Assembly (NCBI GenBank): GCA_030424825.1
Contig: JAUHWE010000075.1
Span: forward strand, 1-11,773
From: Verrucomicrobiia bacterium
Lineage (GTDB): Bacteria; Verrucomicrobiota; Verrucomicrobiia; Opitutales; Opitutaceae
Length of the DNA: 11,773 nucleotides
Direction of reading: 5' to 3'
Made by a program: the position numbers and the translations under genes. Below the pieces are notes generated by a model that ran no database searches, was not told the DNA's origin, and saw only the letters and a program-made list of their open reading frames with translations. Positions 1-6,826 of this stretch are shown piece after piece (position 1 is the stretch's first letter; every line of letters begins with the position of its first letter).

Positions 1-914
1 TTGGGGAAGCAGTTATCGAATTGGCGAAGCGGAAGCCGGATTGCATCATCGTTGAAGCGACGGGAATCGCTGAGCCACAACGAATCGTCGCCAGCCTGAT
101 GGCTTGCAATGAAGAAGGTGATTCATCGCTAGATTATGTTCGTATAGTAAATTTGGTTACGTTAGTCGATGCCGCGTGGTGGGTGAAGAAGGTTCAGGAA
201 GCGTACGCACCGATCCGCCGTTCTCAGCTGCTGTTCTCCGACCCTCGGCGACCGCTGGGCGAGTTGTTGACCCTGCAAGTCGAATATGCGAGCGTAGTCG
301 TGCTGAACAAGGCCGATCTTGTGGATGAGGAGTCTCTTTCCAAATCTCGTGCTGCCCTTTCGGCCATCAGTCCGTCAGCTGATATTCTCACGACTATCGA
401 GGGCCAAGTGGAAATTGAACAGCTGCTTGAGAAGGAGCGATTCGACCATTCATCGGCATTCGCAGGTTCGCGTTGCGATTTAGAGTTGGCGGCAGACTAC
501 GGTGACATCAGTCAGAAAACGAAAAATGATCAGATCCACGATCATGCCGATTTTGGTCTTATGGTGTTCGTCTATCGGTCGCGCTCTCAAATGAGTCACG
601 ACAAACTCGTCGCCTATTTAAGGCACGGCATCCCAGGGCTGCTTAGGGCGAAAGGTTTCGCCTGGACCGATCGTACGCCGGACCGCGTAGCCTACATTTC
701 AATTACGGGAGATTCCCTGCGTTTCGATTACCTCGGCAAATGGATGCACGCGCTAGAGAGAGACGGCGAAATAGATCGTGCTCAATTTCCCTCCAAAGTG
801 TGGCGGAATTGGGACTCGGAAACGGGAGACCGCCGCCAGGAGATTGTATTTATCGGTATCGATCTCAATCGCAAAGCGATAGAAGACTCGCTCCAACGTT
901 TTGCGATACAATAG
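1..914 (+). CDS. CobW/COG0523-family GTPase metallochaperone, 3' part (5' end outside window)
   Basis: G3E-family P-loop GTPase of the CobW/YjiA/ZagA type, thought to deliver a metal (zinc for many members) to client proteins in the cytoplasm. The reading frame is open from base 3 (303 residues visible), so the TTG at 21 is probably internal. The P-loop and the family's CxCC metal site must lie upstream of the window. Visible in order: the Walker-B-like segment CIIVEATGIAEP near the left edge; VTLVDA; the guanine-specificity motif NKAD at bases 306-317, preceded by the typical QVEYA..VVLNKADLV context; a linker with DQIHDHADFG; and a complete CobW C-terminal domain ending with WDSETGDRRQEIVFIG. 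The linker is not very His-rich, unlike some zinc chaperones. It converges on thrS across 217 bp. The family call is secure. The metal and client are not determinable from the sequence. Confidence 0.93.
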   Translation, partial: GEAVIELAKRKPDCIIVEATGIAEPQRIVASLMACNEEGDSSLDYVRIVNLVTLVDAAWWVKKVQEAYAPIRRSQLLFSDPRRPLGELLTLQVEYASVVVLNKADLVDEESLSKSRAALSAISPSADILTTIEGQVEIEQLLEKERFDHSSAFAGSRCDLELAADYGDISQKTKNDQIHDHADFGLMVFVYRSRSQMSHDKLVAYLRHGIPGLLRAKGFAWTDRTPDRVAYISITGDSLRFDYLGKWMHALERDGEIDRAQFPSKVWRNWDSETGDRRQEIVFIGIDLNRKAIEDSLQRFAIQ

Positions 915-1131
915 AATCAGTTGAAGTCGTTACTGGTGAATTGTTTTTTCGGCAAAATTTTAGCAATAGCCGGTGGTCTTCCGCCGCGAATTGAATCGGG
1001 TGCATCCGAGTTTGGGTGCGATGCTTTTCAGTAGGGAAAGCACTGGGACAATTGTATCGTTTTTCAAGCTCCAAAAAATGGAAGCTCGATAAAGCTTTCG
1101 ATCCTAAAAACCAATGGGTGAAATGCGTGTA

Positions 1132-2919
1132 TTATTCCTTAATCTGCAACTTCCGCGTCTGAATCGTTTCCAGAAGATCGGATAGAAATGCCTCGCGGCT
1201 CATGGTGCCTCGGTCCCCTTCGAAACGAGAGCGCACCGAAACGCTTCCTTCTTCGGCTTCATTGGCGCCGACAATCAGAACATTGGGGACTTTCTCCAGT
1301 TCCGCATTTCGGATCTTGGCCCCGAGTTTCTCGGCGTGAAGATCCGCCGTGGCGCGAATCCCTGCCGCTTTGAGTTGGGTAAGGACGCTTTGGGCATAGT
1401 CGGCGATCTTGTCGCTAATGGGGAGCACGCGAACCTGTTCTGGAGCCAGCCAGGTCGGAAAGTCTCCTCCGAAGTGTTCGATCAGAAATCCGATAAATCG
1501 CTCGTGAGTACCCAGCGGCGCTCGGTGGATACACAGGGGAGTCTCTTTCGTATTCTCACTGGTGGTGTATTCCAAGCCGAACCGAGAAGGAACGGCAAAG
1601 TCGACCTGATTGGTAGCGATCGTAAACTCGCGTCCGATCGCGCTCCAGACCTGTACATCGATCTTAGGGCCGTAGAAGGCCGCCTCGTTGGGAACCTCTT
1701 CGTAGTTGATTCCTGAGGACTTAAGTACATCGCGAACCATGTTCTCCGTCTTCAGCCAGAGCTCCGGATTGTCGACGAACTTTTTGCCGAGCTTGTCCGG
1801 GTCATGGGTGGAGAATCGCATCAGATACTTTTCGAATCCGAATAGCTTGAAGTACTTCAGGTACATTTCGTTGACGGCGTTAAATTCCGCCTCGAACTGC
1901 TCAGCTGTGCAGTAGATGTGGGCGTCGTTCATTTGCATCGAACGAACGCGCATCAGACCCATCAGCTCGCCCGATTGCTCGTAGCGGTAGCAGGTGCCAT
2001 ACTCCGCGAGCCGCAAAGGCAAGTCGCGGTAGCTTCGAGGCGCTGCCGCGAAGATCTTGTGGTGATGCGGGCAATTCATCGCCTTGAGAAAGTAGCGGAC
2101 CTTTTCTCCCCCCGATTCCTCCTCAAATTCCATGGCGGGAAACATCGATTCCTCGTAATAGGGCAGATGGCCGCTGGTTAAATAGAGAGACTCCTTGGCG
2201 AGATGGGGAGTGCGAACGCGGTCGTAGCCTGCTTCGAATTCCGTTTCCTTAGCGAGTTTTTCAAGTTCCTCCACCAACACGGTTCCCTTTGGCATCCAAA
2301 GCGGGAGGCCCGGTCCGACTTGCTCAGAATCGAAGGTGAACAACTGCATTTCCTTGCCGATACGCCGATGGTCCCGCTTCTTCGCTTCCTCGAGCATCTC
2401 GAGGTATTCTGCGAGTTCATCTTTGGACTGAAACGCGGTCCCGTAGATGCGCTGTAGCTGCTTGTTGCTGGAGTCGCCTCGGTGGTAGGCTCCGGCTATG
2501 CTGAGCAGTTTGAAGGCCTTTATTTTCTTTGTGTAATTGACGTGGGTCCCGGCACAGAGATCGAGGAACTCGCCGTTCTTGTAGAAGGAAATTTGTTCGT
2601 CCTCTGGAATATCGTCAAGGCGACCGAGCTTGTAGGCTTCCTGTCCGAACTCTTTGATCATCTGAACCGCTTCGTCGCGGGGGACCTCAAGTCGGATGAA
2701 TTTCTGGTTCTCTTTAATGACCTTTTTCATCTCAGACTCGATATTCTCGAGGTCTTCGGCGGTGAACTTGTGCTCCAGGTCAAAGTCGTAGTAGAAGCCG
2801 GTGTCGGTAGGGGGACCGATATCGAGTTGAGCCTCAGGAAACAGGCGCAAGACGGCCGTCGCCAGCACATGAGCCGATGAATGGCGGACTTCTTCGAGGG
2901 GAGTCATTTGTTCTTTCAT
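1132..2919 (-). CDS. thrS: Threonyl-tRNA synthetase lacking the N-terminal TGS domain
   Basis: Class II synthetase that charges tRNA-Thr in the cytoplasm. With the ATG at 2919 it has 595 residues, against about 642 in E. coli. Editing domain: HSSAH (H13, H17) and CAGTH (C122, H126), with the same 109-residue spacing as the E. coli editing site. This places the start where the N1/TGS domain (about 60 residues) should already have ended. Catalytic core: zinc ligands C283 in MNCPHHH, H334 in NDAHIYC and H465 in CIHRAPLG, and motif 3 around GTHERF. The anticodon-binding domain (RVLPIS onward) is complete. The frame can be extended to a TTG at 3009, but those 30 residues do not resemble TGS, and only 128 bp separate the gene from cysS, too little to hold it. 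The alternative ATG at 2907 is also possible. No Shine-Dalgarno motif is visible. No convincing terminator was found in 915-1131. It is probably co-transcribed with cysS. Confidence 0.95.
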   Translation of the reverse strand: MKEQMTPLEEVRHSSAHVLATAVLRLFPEAQLDIGPPTDTGFYYDFDLEHKFTAEDLENIESEMKKVIKENQKFIRLEVPRDEAVQMIKEFGQEAYKLGRLDDIPEDEQISFYKNGEFLDLCAGTHVNYTKKIKAFKLLSIAGAYHRGDSSNKQLQRIYGTAFQSKDELAEYLEMLEEAKKRDHRRIGKEMQLFTFDSEQVGPGLPLWMPKGTVLVEELEKLAKETEFEAGYDRVRTPHLAKESLYLTSGHLPYYEESMFPAMEFEEESGGEKVRYFLKAMNCPHHHKIFAAAPRSYRDLPLRLAEYGTCYRYEQSGELMGLMRVRSMQMNDAHIYCTAEQFEAEFNAVNEMYLKYFKLFGFEKYLMRFSTHDPDKLGKKFVDNPELWLKTENMVRDVLKSSGINYEEVPNEAAFYGPKIDVQVWSAIGREFTIATNQVDFAVPSRFGLEYTTSENTKETPLCIHRAPLGTHERFIGFLIEHFGGDFPTWLAPEQVRVLPISDKIADYAQSVLTQLKAAGIRATADLHAEKLGAKIRNAELEKVPNVLIVGANEAEEGSVSVRSRFEGDRGTMSREAFLSDLLETIQTRKLQIKE

Positions 2920-2936
2920 TGGAAAAAAGGGAAGGT

Positions 2937-2953
2937 GCCTCCAAATTAGAGGC
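2937..2953 (-). other. Small hairpin in the thrS leader
   Basis: A GCCTC/GAGGC inverted repeat with a 7-nt spacer lies 18-34 nt upstream of the thrS ATG, in the 128-bp cysS-thrS gap. A second, weaker one (GTGA/TCAC, 3018-3029) lies just after the cysS stop. ThrRS autoregulates through leader hairpins in E. coli, but nothing here resembles a tRNA anticodon mimic, so any role is a guess. The short stems could easily be chance. Confidence 0.2.
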
Positions 2954-3047
2954 GATTCTTGATATCTGTAATCGGGCTGATTAGAGTGATCGGGTAGACG
3001 GTATTTCAACGAAAATCGTGAAAGCTCACTAACATTCTAGAACCGGT

Positions 3048-4493
3048 TTAAAGCGCTTCAAGCTCGTATCCATCCTTGCGGTCGAGAATCTTCCAGCCAC
3101 GGTTTTGCAACTCGTCGCGAAGCTGGTCGGAGCTCGCCCAGTCTTTGGCCTGCTTGGCCTCCCAACGCTGTTTCGCAAGGTCTTCGATTTCCTCCGGTAC
3201 ATCCGCCTTTGGCTTTTCAATGACAACCTGATCGAGATTGTAGCCAAGCGCGTAGATAAGTTTGTGGTAGGCGATGGCGATTTTCGCGGCTTCTTCCGAA
3301 TTGAGATTAGCGGTCTTGGTTCCTTTGATAGCGGTAAAAATAGAACCGAGCGCTCCGGGAATATTGAGGTCGTGAGAGAGCTTTTCCCAAGCGGGGGCAA
3401 AATCTCCCCATTCGTCTTGGAGATGCTTTCCTTTATTAATCGCTTTGAGAAGTGCCGTCCGCTTTAGTCCGGCGGCCTGAAGAACGTCGTCTGAAAACCG
3501 CTTCAGCCGCACAAGCGCGCTTTGAGCAGCATGGAGCGAATCCATGGTGAAGTTGATGGTCTGCCGGTATGCCCCACTCGTCAGCGCGTAGCGCAATACG
3601 ACCGGAGGGAATCCTCTTTCCTCGATGTCGTCTACGGTATAGAAATTATTCAGGCTCTTCGACATCTTGCCACCTTCGACGAGGAGGTGGGCACAGTGTA
3701 TCCAGTATCTGAAAAACTGGGAATTACAGCTGCATTCGCTTTGAGCGATTTCGTTCTCGTGATGAGGAAAAATGAGATCTTCCCCGCCGGAATGAATATC
3801 TAGATGGGAGCCCAGGTATTTCATGGCCATCGCCGAACACTCCAAATGCCATCCGGGCCGACCCTCACCCCAAGGGCTTTCCCAGAATACATCGCCATCG
3901 TCTTCTTTACGGCTTTTCCACATGACGAAATCGGCCATGGAGTCGCGCTCATACTCGTCGCTGTCGTTGGGTGAAGCGTCCGCTGCGCTGGTGGTTAGTT
4001 CGCGTTCTTTCAGGCGAGAAAGCTTGCCGTAGTCGTCGAATGACGACACTCGAAAGTAAACACTGCCATCGTCGGTAGAGTAGGCGTAGCCCTTGTCCAG
4101 CAGAGTGGTGATCATGCTGATCTGTTCGTCGATATGCTCGGTCGCTTTGGGCTCGATCTGTGGTGGGAGCATATTGAAGCGCTCACAGTCACGATGGAAG
4201 ACGCGTGTCCAGTGCTCGGTGACTTCATTGAGTGGCTTTCCTTCCTCGTGTGACTTTTTAATAGTCTTGTCGTCCACATCGGTGAGATTGCGAACGTGGA
4301 TCACCTTGTATCCAGCGACTTGTAACGTCCTTCTCATTACGTCCTGGGAAAGAAAAGTGCGAAAGTTTCCAATATGAGCCTGAGCGTAAACGGTGGGTCC
4401 ACAGCAATACATGCCAATAACATTTCCCTTTAAGGGCTCGATCGGCTCTGCCCGTCGGGAGAGAGTGTTGTGAAAAAAGACTTCTGACATCAT
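3048..4493 (-). CDS. cysS: Cysteinyl-tRNA synthetase
   Basis: Class I synthetase that charges tRNA-Cys in the cytoplasm; 481 residues, close to the usual 460-500. Visible: CCGPTVY at 30-36 with the first zinc cysteine (C31); the HIGH-type motif HIGN at 40-43; the catalytic-domain zinc ligands C219 (WHLECSAM), H244 and E248 (FPHHENE); KMSKS at 276-280. The spacing C219 to H244 matches the E. coli C209-H234 pair. The C-terminal anticodon-binding region ends in a KAKDW-like/DELR segment and WKILDRKDG. All zinc ligands are kept, so it is expected to be zinc-dependent. Two consecutive ATGs (4493 and 4490) make the start ambiguous by one residue. No Shine-Dalgarno motif is seen (the upstream sequence ends CACCTTTAA). 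It diverges from hemB over 196 bp and is followed by thrS on the same strand. Confidence 0.97.
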   Translation of the reverse strand: MMSEVFFHNTLSRRAEPIEPLKGNVIGMYCCGPTVYAQAHIGNFRTFLSQDVMRRTLQVAGYKVIHVRNLTDVDDKTIKKSHEEGKPLNEVTEHWTRVFHRDCERFNMLPPQIEPKATEHIDEQISMITTLLDKGYAYSTDDGSVYFRVSSFDDYGKLSRLKERELTTSAADASPNDSDEYERDSMADFVMWKSRKEDDGDVFWESPWGEGRPGWHLECSAMAMKYLGSHLDIHSGGEDLIFPHHENEIAQSECSCNSQFFRYWIHCAHLLVEGGKMSKSLNNFYTVDDIEERGFPPVVLRYALTSGAYRQTINFTMDSLHAAQSALVRLKRFSDDVLQAAGLKRTALLKAINKGKHLQDEWGDFAPAWEKLSHDLNIPGALGSIFTAIKGTKTANLNSEEAAKIAIAYHKLIYALGYNLDQVVIEKPKADVPEEIEDLAKQRWEAKQAKDWASSDQLRDELQNRGWKILDRKDGYELEAL

Positions 4494-4617
4494 TTAAAGG
4501 TGGAAACTGGAATGAACCATGGTGGGAGAGAGGTTGCCAGGCTCGTTGTGGCAGATTGGAAAAACAGTCCCAAGTCAAGACCCGTTAGCGGATTGAATGG
4601 GCGTGACAATCGTCGCA

Positions 4618-4637
4618 AACTCTTGCCTTTGAGAGTT
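4618..4637. repeat. Inverted repeat in the cysS-hemB divergent promoter region
   Basis: Perfect 6-bp arms AACTCT and AGAGTT are separated by 8 nt, about 52 nt before the hemB start, in the 196-bp gap (4494-4689) between divergent cysS and hemB. This gap must contain promoters for both genes, but I see no clear -35/-10 pair. The dyad could be an operator or could be chance. It does not resemble a standard Zur box. Confidence 0.25.
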
Positions 4638-4689
4638 CTTCCGCTTTGCGTGTTGTCCCTAGTAACTGCATTTTGCCACGTAATTTGTT

Positions 4690-5715
4690 ATGAACGATCC
4701 TGATCACACCGAAGATTTCAAGCTAGATTTGGGGAGGCGTCCGCGCCGGGTCCGTCGAACACCTGCTTTGCGAGCGATGACACAGGAGAACTGGCTGAGA
4801 AAAGAGGATCTCATTGCACCACTCTTTGTGATCGACGGTGACGGGGCGAAGGAGCCAGTGGGCAGTATGCCGGGGGTGTTTCGCCGGAATGTGAAAGATT
4901 TGGTGAAGGAATGCCGCGAACTGGTCGGAGTAGGGGTGCGGGCTGTGGCCTTGTTTCCGAGCATCGATCCGTCGTTAAAGGATAGCGTCGGTACGGAGGC
5001 AGGAAATCCCGACGGGCTCGTTTTGAGGGCTGTTCGGGCGATCAAGGATGCGGTTCCGGAAATGGCGGTGATAACGGATGTCGCGTTGGACCCCTACACG
5101 TCGCATGGTCATGACGGTGTGCTGAATGAGGCGGGGGACTATGTCCTCAATGACGAAACCGTGGAACGTCTATGTCAGATGGCGGTGCTTCAGGCCATTG
5201 CCGGAGTCGATATGGTCGCGCCTTCCGATATGATGGATGGGCGAATTGGGGCGATCCGAGAAATTCTGGACGAGGCGGGGTTCACCCATACGGCGATCAT
5301 GGCTTATGCGGCGAAATTCGCGTCTGCCTATTATGGTCCGTTTCGCGAAGCCGTTGGCAGCGCGAGCGCGGCGGGGACGACCCTGCTCGATAAAAAGACG
5401 TACCAGTTGAATCCCGCCAATCGTCGCGAGGCGATTGCGGATGCCCTTCTAGACGAGGAAGAAGGGGCAGACTTTCTGATGGTGAAACCGGCGGGAGCCT
5501 ATCTGGACATAATCCGTGATTTGAGAGAGGCGTCGGCCTTGCCCTTGGCGGCCTATCAGGTTTCGGGTGAATATGCCCAGATCCACGCGGCCTCCCAAAA
5601 GGGTTGGCTGGACTACGAAAAGAGCCGTGATGAGTCGCTTCTGGCCATTAAGCGGGCGGGAGCAGACTTGATTTTGACCTACTTTGCTCGCGAGGTCGCG
5701 GAGTCCTTGAGCTAG
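4690..5715 (+). CDS. hemB: Porphobilinogen synthase (5-aminolevulinate dehydratase), Mg-type metal site
   Basis: Condenses two 5-aminolevulinate molecules to porphobilinogen in heme/tetrapyrrole synthesis; cytoplasmic, normally an octamer. The 341-residue length fits the family. The two active-site lysines are K209 (MAYAAKFAS) and K266 (MVKPAGAYLD); the SPSD-type segment reads APSDMMDGR. The metal region reads DVALDPYTSHGHDG at 130-143. The three cysteines of zinc-type enzymes (DVCLC..CG) are Ala132, Asp134 and Asp142, the pattern of the Mg-dependent Pseudomonas-type enzyme. The arm region (LDKKTYQLNPANRREA) that carries regulatory-site contacts is also typical. The start is the ATG at 4690 and no Shine-Dalgarno motif is visible. 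It is divergent from cysS and convergent with the acidic-protein gene; the hairpin downstream has its T-run on the other strand. Confidence 0.97.
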   Translation: MNDPDHTEDFKLDLGRRPRRVRRTPALRAMTQENWLRKEDLIAPLFVIDGDGAKEPVGSMPGVFRRNVKDLVKECRELVGVGVRAVALFPSIDPSLKDSVGTEAGNPDGLVLRAVRAIKDAVPEMAVITDVALDPYTSHGHDGVLNEAGDYVLNDETVERLCQMAVLQAIAGVDMVAPSDMMDGRIGAIREILDEAGFTHTAIMAYAAKFASAYYGPFREAVGSASAAGTTLLDKKTYQLNPANRREAIADALLDEEEGADFLMVKPAGAYLDIIRDLREASALPLAAYQVSGEYAQIHAASQKGWLDYEKSRDESLLAIKRAGADLILTYFAREVAESLS

Positions 5716-5732
5716 TTATTAGGGGATTAGGC

Positions 5733-5763
5733 AAAAAAAACGCGACCTTGTGTAGGGCGCGTT
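5733..5763 (-). terminator. Intrinsic terminator of the acidic-protein gene
   Basis: On the minus strand a stem (AACGCG with CGCGTT plus two further G-C pairs after one mismatch, 9 positions in all, 7-nt loop) at 5763-5739 is followed directly by a run of eight T. It starts 26 nt after the stop codon of the gene ending at 5789. On the plus strand the hairpin has the A-run before it and no T-run after it, so it is not a good terminator for hemB. Confidence 0.8.
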
Positions 5764-5788
5764 CCTTGTAAATTATTGGGTGCTGAGG

Positions 5789-6547
5789 CTACTCTTTTTC
5801 GTCTTCCTCGTCCCCATCCAATTCTTCGTCTTCGTCTTCGTCGGGGGGGCCTCCCTGGTAGGAGTCCTCATCCTCTTCGTCCTCCTCATCCTCGTCCCAT
5901 TTGAGGTTTTCGCTTTCGCTTATTTTCTTGGCCTCCTCGTCATCAATATCGGGGAAGTCGTCGATGTCCTCGTCGTCGTCATCCTCTTTATCGTCATCAT
6001 CCTCATCGAGTTCCCAACCGGCCGGAACGTACTCCATGATGTTGGTGATTTCGTTGAACATGTGGACGGCGCGTCCTTCGATGAAGTTGTTGTTTTCCTC
6101 CTCCCGCAATTCTTCCTCGAGTTCATCAATCGTAAACACCTGCTCGAAATCGATAATATCGTTCAGCATGTTGACGCGAATTCGAGTGATATGGTTGAGA
6201 AAATCCGCGTAGGGGCCATTTTCCTCGTCAACCACATCGGGCAGGCCGAATAGCGGTTCATCGGTGTCGAAAAAACTCTCTTTGGTTCGCACGAGACGAA
6301 CGAGGCCGTCTCCCAGGTCTTTCTGGATTTTGAACGCGATAAAGGCTCGATCCATAATATCCTGATCGAAGTTGTATTCGCGGAGGGGTTCAGAGAGGTC
6401 AATTAGGTGGGATACCTGACGAGGATCAATGATGCTGAGCCCGTCGACGTCCCAATGGATGTCGTCGCTGACTTCCATTACCCACCAGTTTAAGTCCTCT
6501 CCAAGCTTAACGGTGCACCATTCGATCTGATTTGTAGCGTTTGGCAT
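5789..6547 (-). CDS. Hypothetical protein with long acidic C-terminal tail
   Basis: 252 residues, family not recognised. Residues 1-178 look like a folded domain: a tryptophan-rich start (IEWCTVKLGEDLNWWVMEV), a mixed alpha/beta middle, a charged helix with ELEEELREEENNN around 142-154, and a conserved-looking FIEGRAVHMFNEI segment at 155-167. Residues 179-252 are extremely acidic: I count 48 Asp/Glu and 5 Lys in 74 residues, in D/E blocks separated by short linkers such as SYQGGPP. It has no signal peptide or membrane segment, so it is expected to be cytoplasmic. The start is the ATG at 6547 with no Shine-Dalgarno motif; it has its own promoter region (6548-6826) and a strong terminator, so it is monocistronic. 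By analogy the tail could act like that of Firmicutes RNA polymerase delta, a nucleic-acid mimic or a chaperone for basic proteins, but no sequence match supports any of these. Confidence 0.85.
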   Translation of the reverse strand: MPNATNQIEWCTVKLGEDLNWWVMEVSDDIHWDVDGLSIIDPRQVSHLIDLSEPLREYNFDQDIMDRAFIAFKIQKDLGDGLVRLVRTKESFFDTDEPLFGLPDVVDEENGPYADFLNHITRIRVNMLNDIIDFEQVFTIDELEEELREEENNNFIEGRAVHMFNEITNIMEYVPAGWELDEDDDDKEDDDDEDIDDFPDIDDEEAKKISESENLKWDEDEEDEEDEDSYQGGPPDEDEDEELDGDEEDEKE

Positions 6548-6826
6548 GATATGCGTTCTACGATCACCAAAAAACGGGTGTTAACCGTAAGTCAACTAAT
6601 GAAAGTCCAAATAATTGAGAATTCTGGGAATCGGGGGGATTTCTACTGATATTTAGCGTATTTGAGCGGTTGCGTCCTCACTATTTGGATATGCCTTGCT
6701 CATCGGCGCGCACGGGCGAGCCATTATTGGAAAAACCGGTAAAAGAATCACCTTACACCCAGATTGGGCACTGATCGCATTTTTCTTTCCATGAAACGGT
6801 CCATCTGATCCCTTTCTCGACTGTAT
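6548..6826. promoter_or_regulatory. Divergent intergenic region between the acidic-protein gene and pyrD
   Basis: 279 bp without an open frame of note. It must carry the promoters for both divergent genes. On the minus strand a TTGACT -35-like hexamer lies about 40 nt upstream of the acidic-protein start, but no good -10 follows at normal spacing. No riboswitch, operator or RNA gene is recognisable. Confidence 0.45.

Noticed and set aside
740..994. 84-residue frame overlapping the end of the COG0523 gene
   Set aside because: Out of frame with the conserved CobW C-terminal domain, and an Arg/Ser-rich low-quality product.
1065..1088. Stem-loop in the gap between the COG0523 gene and thrS, considered as a terminator
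   Set aside because: The stem is only about six pairs with a bulge, and there is no T-run after it on either strand. The CGGTGG/CCGCCG hairpin at 971-986 fails for the same reason.
2482..2880. 132-residue plus-strand frame antisense to thrS
   Set aside because: A shadow of a strongly conserved synthetase gene; no motif and no ribosome binding site.
2920..3009. 30-residue N-terminal extension of ThrRS from a TTG at 3009
   Set aside because: It has no likeness to a TGS domain, uses a rare start codon and shows no ribosome binding site. The ATG at 2919 lies just before the editing domain.
5780..6253. 157-residue plus-strand frame encoding a very hydrophobic, membrane-like protein
   Set aside because: It is the antisense of the acidic tail: GAC, GAG and GAA codons read backwards give Val, Leu and Phe. 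The minus-strand gene has the fitting start, composition and terminator.
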